Assembly: GCF_019175385.1 (NCBI RefSeq)
Contig: NC_083340.1
Location: forward strand, 19,790,336 to 19,854,335
Origin: Lycium barbarum
Taxonomy: Eukaryota > Streptophyta > Magnoliopsida > Solanales > Solanaceae
Length of the DNA: 64,000 nucleotides
Direction: 5' to 3'
Part shown: positions 45,662 to 57,536 of the stretch, in pieces
Layout of the letters: each line of letters opens with the position of its first letter
How positions within the stretch are numbered: position 1 is the first letter of the stretch
Program-made: the position numbers and the translations under genes
Notes under the pieces: model-generated
The model's database searches: none
What the model was told of the DNA's origin: nothing
Seen by the model: the letters and a program-made list of their open reading frames with translations, nothing else

Positions 45662-48600
45662 ATGGCACAGTTTCTTCAATTGGTCAACACTGTTTTGATC
45701 AAGCCTTTGTCACTGGTCAAATTCACTTGCTTCTTTGGTGTGAGAACGATATGCATTGTTATCCAAACCTGGACAGAGCTAGTGAGGGCTGCTATGGGTA
45801 TTCATGCCAGCTTACTCTGGAGACTGATAATTTGGGCTATTGCTATTCTGTCCCTGCCTATAAGAAGTTTAACTGCTTTACAGAGGGAAAGGGCGGTGAG
45901 TTACATTTGAAAAATTTGTTGTATTTCCTTCTAGTGTTTTAGTTTCTTGGGTGTTTCTTCTATGTGCTTTGTTTCCCCCGTTTTGTATGTAGTGTTATAT
46001 TGTGTTTATTCTACTGGTTCAAGAATTTATTCCTTCTCATATTCTGGTCTAACTCTTGTCAGTAAAAGACACGTGACGGACATTTTGCCAGTGGCGGATG
46101 TAGCATTCTATATGGGGGTTCAATTGAACCCCTAACTTTCGATGCGGAGTATAAATTTATGTGTAAAAAATTAATAAAATTGCAATAAATAGTAGGCATG
46201 AACCCATAACTTTTAAAACATAATGGATTCAAGCTAAATCTTAAAAGATGAAACCCATAAAATTTAAATTCTGAATCCGCCTCGGCATTTTGCATATATG
46301 TACATATAAAAACGCCGGTACCCTTGTTTCCCTTCTTAATTACTTTTGAATGGGAGATGGGAGAACATAGGTATTTCTCCCATAGTAGGTTCTTCAAGTG
46401 GAGATCTGAAGGCTTTTTTACGTCAGGATCTCATTTTTCTCATAGTTTTGCATGTACACTTTTATAACTCTAAAAACAGGGTTCTGAAATATGATTGATG
46501 CTTGAACTTTAATTGTTGAAAACATTTAAGGCCCATTTGATGATGCTTTCGTTAATTTTTCTTCCTTGATAGAAACACAAATTGGGTAAGGTAATTATTA
46601 CCTAGATTCTTTTGCTTTGTTAAAATTGTACGCTGCTTAGTTGGAACAGAGCCGCATGGCCCGCATCAACATCTCTCTCTTTTTTTTCTTTTTTTTTTAA
46701 TTTTTTTTTTTTATAATTTAAACCTTGCCTCCATTGATGTTGATGTGCAAAAAGTTACAATTTGAGCTTGGCATCCCAAGCTTTGTACAAGATCATTGAG
46801 TTGAGACTAAGTGTCTAGTTCTATCCAAAAGGTTAACTTTACAAGTGAGATCAAGGTGGTTCATATACAATAAGAGAGTGCTTTGTTTTTTTGTTCCTAA
46901 AAGATGGAAAATTCCATTTATCCTTGTTGATGAGGTCCTTCACTTGTTGGGGCAGTTCAGACAGAGAGTTGAAAACTTGACTTTCATCATAACTGTAGCT
47001 TAGGGCAGCTAGCTTATCAGCTGGTTTATTAGCTTCCCTTAAACAATGATTGATATTGAAGCCCACGAGCTTCAACTAAACTCTGAATCTCTTTGATGTA
47101 GCTGTCAATTTTCCAAGGAATTTTCCATTCACCTTTTATACCTTTAGCGAGCAAAAGTGAGTCCGTTTCTCCCAATGTTAACACAAGATTCCTATTGGCA
47201 CGCCATTTCAGACCATATAGCATAGCTGCTACCTCTGCCATGTTGCTGGTGCCAGGACCTAGAGGGATAGAATAAGCCCATAGAGTGAAACCCTGGCTAT
47301 TTCTGATGAGTCCACCACCTCCACATCTCCCATGAATGCAACTACCATCACTATTGAGTTCACTAGCGGGTGGGAAAAGGGGGGGGGGGGGGGGGGGGGG
47401 GGTTCTCTTGGCAAATGCTTCTCCAGTTTTGACCCAGGTTAGCTTTTCAAATCTTGTCTTTGTTACTTGCAAAATAATAAACACAATATTAGTGATTGTT
47501 CTGTATATGGAGGGCTTGATGGCTTCAAATTGATTACTGCATCTTGCCCTCCATTTCCCAACAAACAATGGGAGGAATGATCTTAGTGATGTGATTTGTG
47601 ATAGGGTAGTGTGATTTGTGATTCCACCAGTTGAGAAGCAGCATTTTGAGGTTAATATTCCTGTACGCTATCCTCATTGGACCAGCAAAATGATGCCAGA
47701 TATTCCTGGCCAGATCACGTTTGCAAAAGAGGTGATCCGAGCTTTCCGTCTCTGTTATACTATTTACAGTAGCACAACAATGACAGTTTTGAGATATAGT
47801 AATACCAAACCTAGAAACCCTCTGATTAGTAGACAACTTATTGTGAATTGCCCTCCATGTAAGGAAGGACATTTTGAAAGGAATATCCTTTTGCCAGATC
47901 TGTCCATCCACGGTATTGTTGTTCCTTTTTTGCCTGAGAAATTCCCAAGCTGAGCTAATAGTGAAATTTCCAGTGGTGGATGGAGTCCAAATGGCTTTGT
48001 CGTCTGAGTTGGGATCCAGAGTGATCTTTCTATTTGTAATCTGATTTTTTATCTCCTCTGGTAGTAGGTTTTGGATGCAATTCTAGTCCCATTCCCCATC
48101 CTTGAAGACTTCATTTATCTTGATATTGCCCAGATGTGTGTCACTTGGCCCGAAATGAGAACGGGGCCTCTGGTTGTGCCAAGTATAATGCCAAAAAGAG
48201 ATCTCTCCCTTCCCAATTTCCCAGGAGATACTACCATCTATTGTGTCTCTGATGTTATAAAGCATTTTCCAGCTTTGGGTTTGTCCTTTGCTCCAATGGA
48301 TGTTGCAAGGATGCTCAGAGTAGAAAAATTTAGCTTCCATGAAATCTGTCCATAGAGTCTTTGATGTTCTGATGGTCCACCACTGTTTAGCTCTGAAGGC
48401 TAGGCAAGTGTCTAATAAACTTCTGAAGTTTGCACCCCCTTCTTTGTATGGGAAGCACAAGTTTTGCCAGGAAACCCAATGGTGCTTCCCACCTGTATCC
48501 TGTTCAGACCAAAACAATCTGTTAGTATACTATTCTATAGATTCAATAGTACCTGATGGGGGATTGACAGCAGCGAGGAGGTGGCTTATACAAAGGAACC

Positions 48601-51600
48601 ATCATACTCCACCTCCATTCCTCAGGCATCTTTGCCGTCTTAAAAATAACATTAAACAATCCAGTCAACCACTCCAAACCTGCCCTGCCCGCACTCTTCC
48701 AAAACTCCCTAGGGATCTCGTCAGGCCCGGTAGCTCTTCCCTTGCGCATCCTGCGAACAGCACCCTTAACTTCCTCCACCTTTATACTCCTACATACCCA
48801 AAATCGCGACGCCTCTCAGAGTACTCCAAATCTCCCAACACAATGTCTCTATCTCCTTCCTCGTTCAAGAGTTTATGGAAGTATGACTGCCATCTCCGTC
48901 TAATGAGAGCTTCCTCCACCAATACTTTGCCATCCTCGAGAATCCCATATTTCTTAGAGCTAAGCATAGAAACTTCCAAGAGACTCTATCATAGGCTTTG
49001 GTCATGTCTAGCTTTAAGACTACATTCCTCCTCTATTTGGTTTCTTTATGTCTTCAATGATTTCCTGAGCTAAGAGGATGTTTTCTGTAATAGCTCTACC
49101 TTTGATGAAACCACTTTGATTTTGGAAATAATACTGGGAAGTAAACTTGCTAGTCTTGCATTTATCACTTTAGAAATCACTATGCTGGACGCATTGCAAA
49201 GGCTGATAGGTCTAAGGTCAGTGAATTTATGAGGATGCCCAATTTTAGGAATCACGATAAGGCAAGTGCGAGTAAAAAATTTGGGAAGCTTTGCACCAGA
49301 CATAACTGACATTACTGCTTTGTGAAGATCAGGGGCAATTATGTCCCAAGCCTTTTGATAGAAATAGCCACTAAATCCATCCGGCCCAGGGGCACTATCA
49401 GTATCTATGGAGAATACACTGTCTTTTATCTCTTTTAGGGTGGGAGTGGCAGTGAGCATAGTATTATCTTCCTCAGAAATACAACATTTAAGGCAATTGA
49501 GAGCCTTATATAATTTTCAACTTCCTCTTTTACGAAGAAACACCTCATGAATGATGAACCACATAAATTAATAATTGAATCATCCAAATGAGTAGCACTC
49601 TCAATTTTGTAAGATCAGTACATAAGGTGTTCAAAATCCAAGTCGACATTTATGCAGAGCTCTGTGTTAGTTGTCTAGAGATACAAATTTGCTCCCCATC
49701 AAAGATCTCTTGCATTTAGCAAGGCAGGTTTCTCCATTCAAAAAAAAGCAAGGCAGGTTTCTCCATTCAAGCCTTTCCAGTAAATAAATTGTGGTTTATT
49801 ACTTTATTAGGATATTATTTGGTGCAACAAGGACAGATATAATGGTTTTCTTATCTTCTTCATATATATCTCTTATGTCTATTTAATGATATGTCTTAAA
49901 TTGATATAGCTTTTAGCCTTCATTTTGAGGAGTTATTGTTTGACTTACTTTAAGCACCTGACTTGAGTACGATACAAGTGCAGCTGGAGATGCATCTGCA
50001 AGAACTGCAAACCGAGTTTGAGAACCTTGTCTGGGAAAGGAAGCAACTTGAGAAGAAAATACAATTAGCCATCAATGATAAAAGGATATTGCAGGCCATG
50101 TTAGCAGAACTTGAGGATGAACATGACGAGGCCATCGTCAAAATTGAGCAATTGGAGGGCCAGGTAAAAGAAAGAGTTCCACGTTTCTTTCTATACTTAC
50201 TGATCAAATCGGTGTTTATATACTGGGTAGGAGTTTGTTCAAAGGAGACTTCTCATGTGTGCCTAAGTACATGTCACTTTGGAATTAGAGAAGTTTCCAT
50301 GCTACCACTTCTAGAGTCCATTCTATACCTTTTTGCAACTATAGGAATACTTTTTTATTCTTCATAAACTTAAGCGTTCTTGTTCCAGTGTTGAGGTTTT
50401 CGTTGTTGTCTGTGTGGTTCAATAGAGAATCTAAAAAGCTGATTACCTGTATACCTCTAATCTGTGGAAGAGTAAGTGACTGTTTCCTTTACTTCACTTT
50501 AGCCGTTCAGATGATAATGAAAGGCAGTGAAAGAATAGAAGGAAAAGCAAGCGGCTTACTGGTTTGTCCCATGTTTCCATGGGAAGGTTTTGAAGAAATA
50601 GACGCATTTAGAACTGTGAGACTTGAAGAAAGGGAAACCCTGTTAGGATGGGTCGGCAGTTGATCATTTGCATGATTTCTTGAATTTTGGGACCAGTTGT
50701 ATCAAACTTTCCAGTATTCTGTCACGAAAGTGCCACGTCTTGATTTAACTGAGTAAGGAGAGGAGCTGATTAATAGACAAAGGATCACTTGTTTTGGATG
50801 AGATGCCATAGCGTAAGAAGGTCTCTGTCTTTATGCGGGAGAGCTTGCTACATTCAGATCTGTGTGTCTCAGGGTATTGGATGGATAATGGTTATTTATA
50901 AATACAGGAATTCAAGAATGAGAATAAGAGCGGTGTGATCATGGTGACCGTTCAAACATTCTCTAAACGGTGCTAGGTGGTTAGTTAATCTAAAGAAAAA
51001 AGGTGAAAGGAAGGATAACCGTCTATGAATAAGCTTTATTTTCCAGCAATAAAGCAGCAGAATCTTCAGAAAAAGTTCTGTAAATCACATTGTAATTATA
51101 TACTCTGATGAATTGAAGGGAGAATAAGGTGCTTGCTAGATGTTATGTCTGTATTCCTGTTAAGGTAATTCTAAAGAATGTTTAAAAATAAAATAAAAAT
51201 AAAAATAAAACGAGGAAGAAGGAGAAAGGAACAGGAAGGAGAAGAAAACCTTCCATTACTCGACTTTTAAGGCAAGATTGAAAATATATAGGGAACGTTT
51301 AAAGAAACTTTTGACCAACTACCTTGTGCATTTACTCCAGATATCATAAACAATATCAACTTTGTATAAGAGCTTGGACCCAACCAAAAGCCATCGATAC
51401 TTGTTTGAGAGACTAATATTTCCTTCTTGTTCTCTTGCTTTCACAGCATCACTTCCACACGGTATTGCGCCTAAAAATCCTCCCAAATAGCACTTTATTT
51501 TTATTTATTTTTTCTTCTCCGAGATTGCCAATTGCCCAATTCCACAGTTGTATCCTTGATGTTGAATTCTTAACCTTTTCCTATGAATCTCAACTGTCTT

Positions 51601-53608
51601 TGTACCTTTTCCTATGAATCTCAACTGTCTTTGTTTTTGTATTATGTGCAAAATTTATGTATCAAACTAATTGACGGGTACTTGAAGTTAAGACCTATTC
51701 AAATAAAACCGGTGAAGTCCATCTTAAAGTTCCAAAACAAATTATTCGTTCCGTGACGTGAGGCTCCAGCTAAGTTGCGCGGACTCTTCGTTTTTTATGC
51801 TGCTCCTGTCTCGACACGGGATGGGTGTGGGTGCGGGATACGTCTCAGATACGGTCAATCAACTTCGGATACTTTGACCCGAGTCCGTGGACAAATCTGG
51901 GGGGAAATTGAGATATTGATTTCTCAAAATGAAAGATAAAGCAGATTTAAGACATGGGAAATGACATACCTTCAATATCATAGTCCTTTTGTCTCATATT
52001 CGTTGCTTCATGTTTCAGGCCAAACAGAGAGAAACCAAGAATTCAAGGGGTCTTTTTCTTTATAACTCTATTTTTATTATTTTGAATTTTCTTAGCCGAA
52101 TCCCCGCACCCATATCCATACTTGGATTCGCACCTCCGAATCTTAAAATTTATATTTTGCCAAATCCTACACTCAGATCCGTACCCATACTGGATACTCC
52201 CGCCCCAGCAACTTAGGGCTCCAGTTTAAAACTTTGAAACTATACCAGATGTGAGTTTTCAGGACCAGAGTTGATTTTGGCTGAAACCCACAAGGGTGGC
52301 TCAGTTAGTTGAGGATGGGGCTTCCATAACGGAGGTCTCAATTTCTAACCCCCCTGAGCTCGTCACACAGGGCTTGCCTAGTGCGGGTTATATCTCTGGT
52401 GTGGTTTGCGGGGTTTACCCTATGCGCACCCAAAGGGTAGCGGCCGCTGGTTCCCTTGTCATCCAAAAAAAAAAAAAAAATTGGCTTATACAGGAGACCT
52501 TTGGTGATTTTTTAATTGCTCATCTAATTTGTTTGCTGATTTTTTCCCTCATGCATTTGTTTGAAGTTGGACAATGCAGCTTATACACTCAAAAATCTTT
52601 TATATACTGTTGAAAAGTTACGCCATTCTGTAAATTGTTGAGTCAATGCAACTACGCTTAGAATTACTGCTTTGAATTACTTCTGGATATCGGTTTCTTA
52701 AGTTATCTGTTTACCCTGCAATTCTGTGGGTGATGAGTGGAGGTCACAGTTTCGGTTTTTAAGGACTAACATTTTTCTGTTCAGATATGTATTTCTGCTA
52801 ATTCAAAAAAGTTGGATCTTTATTAAGAGAGATTGTGGTATATTTTTGGTCACTTTTACTTTTTTTTTTTTTTTGGTTTGAAACTGGTAACTATTTTGGT
52901 CACAGAAAATTGGTAGCTTCGACCTTTTTTATAATGGTTCTCTTAAGTTCCAATTTCCTCTGTTCACGATACTGCTATTTTTGAGACAGAAAAGTTTGAA
53001 CTTTGTATTTGATGTGATAGCTTCAGGATCTGAAGGTGGAAAATCAACGATTGAACGAAGTTCATGGTAAAGCACTTTCGGACCAAAGAGACCATTTTGA
53101 TGCCCAAAGCTATAGCGGTGCTGTTCCATTTTGGAGATCAAGTGGCATTGAGAGCGTAGCCATAGACCAGGAAGGACTGAAAGAAAATAAAAGCAAAAGT
53201 GGAAGTATGAACCATGATTTTATGGGAGCCAGATCCTCTCGAGATGTCAAGCTTGAGGATTTCGACACAAGAGATGTGCTACAACAACGAAGGGATCTAG
53301 CTTTTTCCCAGACCCTTTTTAGTGCAATATTATCGCTCTTAGTTGGAACGATTGTATGGAAAGCTGAAGATGCATGCATGCCTCTAATCCTCGCGTTATT
53401 TACCGTCGTTGGCATGTCATTGTGGAGCGTGGTCCAGTTCTTCTCAACCATTAAAAACAGACCCGCGTCTGATGCAGTTGCTCTCTTGAGCTTCAACTGG
53501 TTTTTACTTGGAACGCTAACGTATCCTACATTACCAAGAATCACTCCTGTAGTTGCACCAGTGTTATGGGCTCTCTCAGACAGGACTGTGGAGCTGCTAG
53601 GTTTCTAA
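45662..53608 (+). CDS. Coiled-coil membrane protein, 331 aa, three coding exons
   Basis: Coding exons are 45662-45895 (78 codons), 49984-50163 (60 codons) and 53027-53608 (193 codons plus stop). All introns are phase 0 with GT-AG borders (GCG|GTGAGT, TGCAG|CTG, CAG|GTAAAA, TTCAG|GAT). Residues about 8-68 are hydrophobic, with Trp/Arg breaks (WTELVRA, LLWRLIIWAIAILSLP). Residues about 70-155 form a coiled coil with heptads (MHLQELQTEFENLVW, AELEDEHDEAIVKIEQL). After a polar stretch come three membrane segments near 235-248, 256-276 and 288-306. The C-terminus is LLGF. It resembles plant proteins annotated as myosin-heavy-chain-related, but no motor domain is present and the true function is unknown. 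Introns of 4.1 and 2.9 kb are loaded with transposons. The 3' end converges with the next gene. Confidence 0.85.
46089..46285. mobile_element. hAT MITE, 197 bp, with 8-bp target duplication
   Basis: CAGTGGCGGATG at the left and the inverse of CCGAGGCGGATTC at the right. CATTTTGC stands on both sides (46081-46088 and 46286-46293). In intron 1 of the coiled-coil gene. Confidence 0.88.
47379..47402 (+). repeat. Poly-G run of about 24
   Basis: Uninterrupted guanines inside the LINE RNase H leader. Length may be unreliable in the assembly. Confidence 0.85.
48545..48979 (-). mobile_element. RTE-type LINE fragment nested in the L1-type LINE
   Basis: Frames read WQSYFHKLLNEEGDRD and RKGRATGPDEIPREFWKSAG, FNVIFKTAKMPEEWR and MVPLYK, which is the linker and first RT block of RTE-clade elements. 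It differs from the surrounding L1-type RT. The L1 frame stops at SWK (about 48980) and resumes near 48517. Confidence 0.75.
51762..52225. mobile_element. MITE with GGCTCCAGCTAAGTTGC ends
   Basis: The left end GGCTCCAGCTAAGTTGC and right end GCAACTTAGGGCTCCAG are near-perfect inverted repeats of 17 bp. The inner part carries GCGCGGACTCTTC, a block common in Solanaceae MITEs. Superfamily not assigned. Confidence 0.65.
52283..52480 (+). mobile_element. tRNA-derived SINE with poly-A tail
   Basis: Starts GAAACCCACAAGGGTGGCTC. A-box-like GTGGCTCAGTTAGTTG (about 52295) and B-box-like GGTCTCAATTTCTAACCC (about 52337) are spaced as in a tRNA-derived pol III promoter. An A16 tail ends at 52480. TTGGCT stands on both sides (52277-52282 and 52481-52486). 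Confidence 0.8.
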
Positions 53609-53930
53609 TCTAAGATTTTGGTCCTTTTGATGCTTGTAAAGTAGACGTTTGTAGAAATTTTTTTTTTCTTTTTAGGTCTGCCTTGTGAAATTCCTCTGGA
53701 ATGCATTGGCGTATGAAGAGTTTGGTTTTGCTTAAATAGTTGTTATGGATAATAAGTAAATGTATATTATTCGTCTTGGCAAGTATAAATTTGAGGTAAT
53801 TAACAGGCACGACTTTCTTGTACAGTAGTTTGTAATGGACTTAAGTAACTATTTTTTTTTGGGGGGTGGGGGACAGAAAATAACTTATGAAATTGTATAA
53901 GAGTAGAAATTTGTCCTCTAACGAGCACCT
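53609..53930. other. Convergent 3' flanks of two genes
   Basis: The plus-strand stop at 53606-53608 and the minus-strand stop at 53931 are 322 bp apart, so the two 3' UTRs share this AT-rich spacer and may overlap. Runs of T and G (53857-53872) are present. No canonical AATAAA for the plus gene; AATAAGTAAATG at 53749 is a near match. Confidence 0.5.
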
Positions 53931-54563
53931 TTAAATCAGCAAGCAGCTGCTCCAACTCCTTTTTACAATGAGCAGGTAATTCAGGAGCACAATATGTCGC
54001 GTATCACGGTATCGATCGAAACTAGAACCTAAGCAGCAGCTCAAAGCCAAAGCTCTAACTAACAATTCTACGTTCAGCATGTAACCAAGAACCTGCATTA
54101 CTAATCCCAACAATACGTCTATTCCACCAATGCCATACGATATGTGCAAGAAGTGGGCAAACATATAGAAATACGTGGTGCAGCCTAGCAGTAGAGCGAG
54201 GTATGCATAATTGAACACCAAAAGATGATGCAAGGCTGCTGCAATTATCATTGGAATCACCTCGATCATAAATTTCGCATTTGCACCAATTAACTGGAAA
54301 GGCATGTCGCGATGCCAATAAATAACATAGAATAGCGCGATCTGATGAACTATGAAGCCACACAACGGGACAATCACTAAGAGAACTGAGAACATCGTGG
54401 ATAGTACTTGTGGGTCACCCATTAATTTTACGAAGGCAGTACCCATGCAGATCAAGGGAAGACTACTAAAATAAAGCCACCATGTGTCATTAGGCACTAT
54501 GAAACCACTACGACCAGGTGATGGAATCACCCTCTTAATCTTGTTAAAAATAGAAACCATCAA
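53931..54563 (-). CDS. Multi-pass membrane protein of unknown function, 210 aa, no intron
   Basis: A single open frame starting MMVSIFNKIKRVIPSP. Hydrophobic segments lie near residues 28-46 (WWLYFSSLPLICMGTAF), 55-82, 99-118 (IPMIIAAALHHLLVF), 120-145 and 150-175, so four to six membrane spans. Basic residues before the first span suggest a cytosolic N-terminus. A two-Met start leaves 54563 or 54560 equally possible. I recognise no family motif. A MITE cluster begins about 40 bp upstream (from 54600) and would form part of the promoter. An exon upstream cannot be excluded, but the frame has no sign of a splice border near its start. Confidence 0.65.
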   Translation of the reverse strand: MMVSIFNKIKRVIPSPGRSGFIVPNDTWWLYFSSLPLICMGTAFVKLMGDPQVLSTMFSVLLVIVPLCGFIVHQIALFYVIYWHRDMPFQLIGANAKFMIEVIPMIIAAALHHLLVFNYAYLALLLGCTTYFYMFAHFLHISYGIGGIDVLLGLVMQVLGYMLNVELLVRALALSCCLGSSFDRYRDTRHIVLLNYLLIVKRSWSSCLLI

Positions 54564-54599
54564 CCTATATCAGTTTAAAAGACGGGAAACGAATAGTCT

Positions 54600-54960
54600 G
54601 TTTAGTCAAGTTTATTTTTCTTCAAAAGTACTTATTTTTCTTCAAAAATACTTATTTTTTCCAAAAAGTGCTTATTTAAAAAAGTGGTGTTTGGCCAAGC
54701 TTTTGAGAGAAAATAAGTACTTTTGGAGAGTAGCAGAAATAGTTTTCAGAAGCTAAAAAAAAGTAGAAAAAGTACTTTTTCCGCAGAAGCACTTTTTGAA
54801 AAAAAATACATTTAAAAGCTTGGTCAAACACTACTTGCTGCTCAAAAGTGTTTTTTAAATTAATTGGCCAAACACAAACTGCTTCTCACAAAAAATACTT
54901 TTCACAATAAGCTGATTTTGGCCAAACAAATAAGCTGATTTTAAAAGTTTGACCAAATAG
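54600..54960. mobile_element. MITE remnant of the TTTGGCCAAACA type
   Basis: Repeats of AAAAGTACTTATTTTTCTTC at the left, inverted AAGCACTTTTTG and GGCCAAAC blocks at the right. This palindromic A/T-rich type is common near Solanaceae genes. Ends not exact. Confidence 0.5.
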
Positions 54961-55124
54961 ACTAGAAGAAACTTCTTTTTTTCCGCAAAAGGTGGTAATA
55001 AGAAGATAGGTAGAACACTCTTAACAACCATAATGATCTTGTTGCTGACGGGGAAGACTCTTCAAGAAAACTTAGTCTTCCAGAGGAAACACTAAAAGAA
55101 CTACTCTCTCTTTCTCAATTTATA

Positions 55125-55365
55125 CCCTCTCTGTCTCAATTTATGTGATATAGTTTGACTTGACACGGAATTTAAGTAAAAAAAAGGAAGACTTTCGAAA
55201 CTTGTGATTTAAAACAAGTCATAGATACCTGTGTGGCTGTAAATCATTTCATTAAAGGTAAAAAATGAAGTTTCAAGTTAGATTATTTCTAAATAGAGAA
55301 ATGTATCATTCTTCTTGAGACAAACTAAAAAGAAAAGCATATTACATATATTGGGAGATGGGGAG
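55125..55365. mobile_element. Stowaway MITE, 241 bp
   Basis: CCCTCTCTGTCTCAATTTATG at the left and GGGAGATGGGGAG at the right. TA on both sides. The interior shares GACTTGACACGGAATTTAAG and AAATCATTTCATTAA with the copy at 44516. Confidence 0.85.
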
Positions 55366-57536
55366 TATTACATAAATGCTTATTCTTGTCGTCTCACAAC
55401 AATAATCAGCTGAAGGTTCAAAAGGAGCTGCTTGATATTGCAGCAGCTGTGAAGATTTTGATTTAATCAAAGCCTTGTAGAGGGCAAAATGAAAAGTGAT
55501 TTAATATAAGCCAGTGGTATTACTAGAACGAAAGGTCTGATCTAATTTAAAATCAAACATGATAATTAGATTTAATTAATTTTTTTCAATTTCCCACCAG
55601 GTGTCCAGTACCTACATTGTAGCCACACTAAATCCAAATATGTAGCCACACTAAATCCAAATTCCCGCCGGAAAGTCCCGTATAGGAGGTAAAACGCTCC
55701 CTAACAAGTGTAAAATTTTGATACGATGAAGAAAGTATCTGGTGATAGATACAATAAGTTAGTAGTAATTAGTTATATCATTTACTTTATTATGATCTCC
55801 GCATGATGGTCCTCCTATAACTTGCCTGCGAAATAGACCGACTCAATGCTATTTCAATAAAAAGCAGCTGCAATAACAGCTCAGGTAATTTCTTCTAATA
55901 ATCTAATCATCTGTGCATGACAAACTCAAAAGGCCTTCATATTTTGGGGATATTTCCTTGCATAGCAGTGAGTGAACGAAGGCAGCTTCAATCATGTAAT
56001 CAAACAGAATTTGAGAAGTTAAGATAAACATTAACCCAAGTCAATTACCATCGAAAGATAAGTTCATATTCATCCTTCAGATAATCCTCTGCTTAGCACT
56101 TTTCAAGGATTTTCTCCATATTGATACTTCTCTCTCAACATTTGAAGAAAGAAAGATTTTAAGGCTACTTAAAATCGGGGCGAAGAAGTAGACAGACAAA
56201 AGAAGTAGGCTGCAATAATATACTATGAGTAGCTAGCATCCCACCTAAGGACTAGCAGGATCGCCATAGACTAGGTAGATATCTACTACATATTTGTATG
56301 TACATTCCATTATCCATTAAGGTTTCTGGCTATTTCAGATAGGAAGTGATCCTGATGATGGATTATTGAATCTCAAACTTCCAGCAAAAAGATAAAGTTA
56401 CTCCCAAAATCACTTATTCTGTGCCACAGAGCCCTCAGCTTTCATCTACATGAAAGCAAAAGTTAGTCAACATACAAGAGAGAAATTACAGAGAACAGAA
56501 AATAGATTAGCCAAGACATCAATGAAATTACAGAGAATAATGCAAACAAGGAAGACTTTTGAGTTACATATTCTACTATATCAAATGCCAGACTTTGAGT
56601 CATGATCTAGAGAACCATCAACTAGCAGATAATGCAGCAATTAGAAGAATGACGCTAGAAATTTAACTTTACTGCATGATGTTGGTGATGTTACACCAGG
56701 GTTTTAGCAACATGACTTCTTTCCCACCGCAAAAACAACAGAACTTTTTAGTCTTTTGATCTTAGATGTCCAACATTAGAAGTTTTGAGTTGTGTTCAAT
56801 TTGGATACTAAACATTGACATTGGAGACGGAACAAAACGTACCGTATGTCATTGACATTTGGAGAACAAAAGGTACTGAATATCATAACCAGAAAAGTGA
56901 ACCTTGCATTCCTTCATCATAGAGAATTTACATACAAGAAATTAAACAGTCAGACTGATCTTAACGAAACTCCATAAAAGCAAGCAGAAAATTGCACAAG
57001 TCTCTGCTCAAACCATTCTGGTCTTTGCGGATAGAGTTAGTCGTCGCTAAATTAATTGAATCACATCCTCATTATCTTTCTGAGCTCTACCACCTACAGT
57101 TGTATTGTATGTTGTGTAGACTTAACAAGAATGGCTAAGCATTGGAACCATTTAAGTTCCTTATTCAGCAAGAATCCTGTTCTGTATAGATCTCTCCATC
57201 TTCAACCAAGACTGAGTTCAATCACTTGTCCTTGTCATTTCACAATAATTTTTATGCTAGACATGTCTCCAGGCTAAGCTAAGATTGATGTCAATATACG
57301 CATGATAGATTTCTGAGATGACGAAACAAATCCACGCACCATTAGTGGACATCTATCCAACCACACTTATCACCAAAATCCTCTTCTTCCTCCTCAAGCG
57401 TGAATAAAATGTTAACCAATGATCAAGAAGTAGGAGCGTCCATTCACGTCACCTGCGACGCACGATCAAGTTCTGCCTTTAATGTGAAGCAGAATGGCAA
57501 AAGGCATCACCCAGGTTTGACACTTGGGGTGTGTTT
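55366..57536. other. Intergenic stretch, no gene recognised
   Basis: AT-rich. A 23-bp block TGTAGCCACACTAAATCCAA is doubled at 55618-55662. ORFs are short, unsupported and on both strands. Confidence 0.5.

Larger units (their letters stand above)
46680..49660 (-). mobile_element. L1-type LINE, 5' truncated, minus strand, in intron 1
   Basis: Order on the minus strand: RT from about 49660 (LDDSIINLCGSSFM, SAPGPDGFSGYFY, DLRPISLCNA, then in another frame QSGFIKGRAITENILLAQE and LDMTKAYDRVSW to about 48980), and an interruption by a second LINE. RT then resumes (48517-48083: WVSWQNLCFPYKEGG, WEIGKGEISFWHYTW), followed by a zinc-binding reverse-transcriptase-associated region (47911-47534, MSFLTWRAIHNKLST) and an RNase H domain (about 47500-46851, NSDGSC, EANKPADKLA). 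A poly-A tail shows as poly-T at 46680-46712. Several frameshifts; the endonuclease is missing. Not functional. Confidence 0.88.
50164..53026 (+). other. Intron 2 of the coiled-coil gene
   Basis: 2863 bp with GT-AG ends. Apart from a MITE and a SINE (listed separately), I see no recognisable coding or RNA features. Confidence 0.6.

Noticed and set aside
45640..45942. A 100-codon plus-strand frame overlapping exon 1 of the coiled-coil gene
   Set aside because: It begins at a non-ATG codon in another frame. The overlapping frame from the ATG at 45662 continues through good splice sites into the coiled coil.
48339..49073. A 244-codon plus-strand frame
   Set aside because: It is antisense to the two nested LINE fragments, whose minus-strand frames carry RT motifs.
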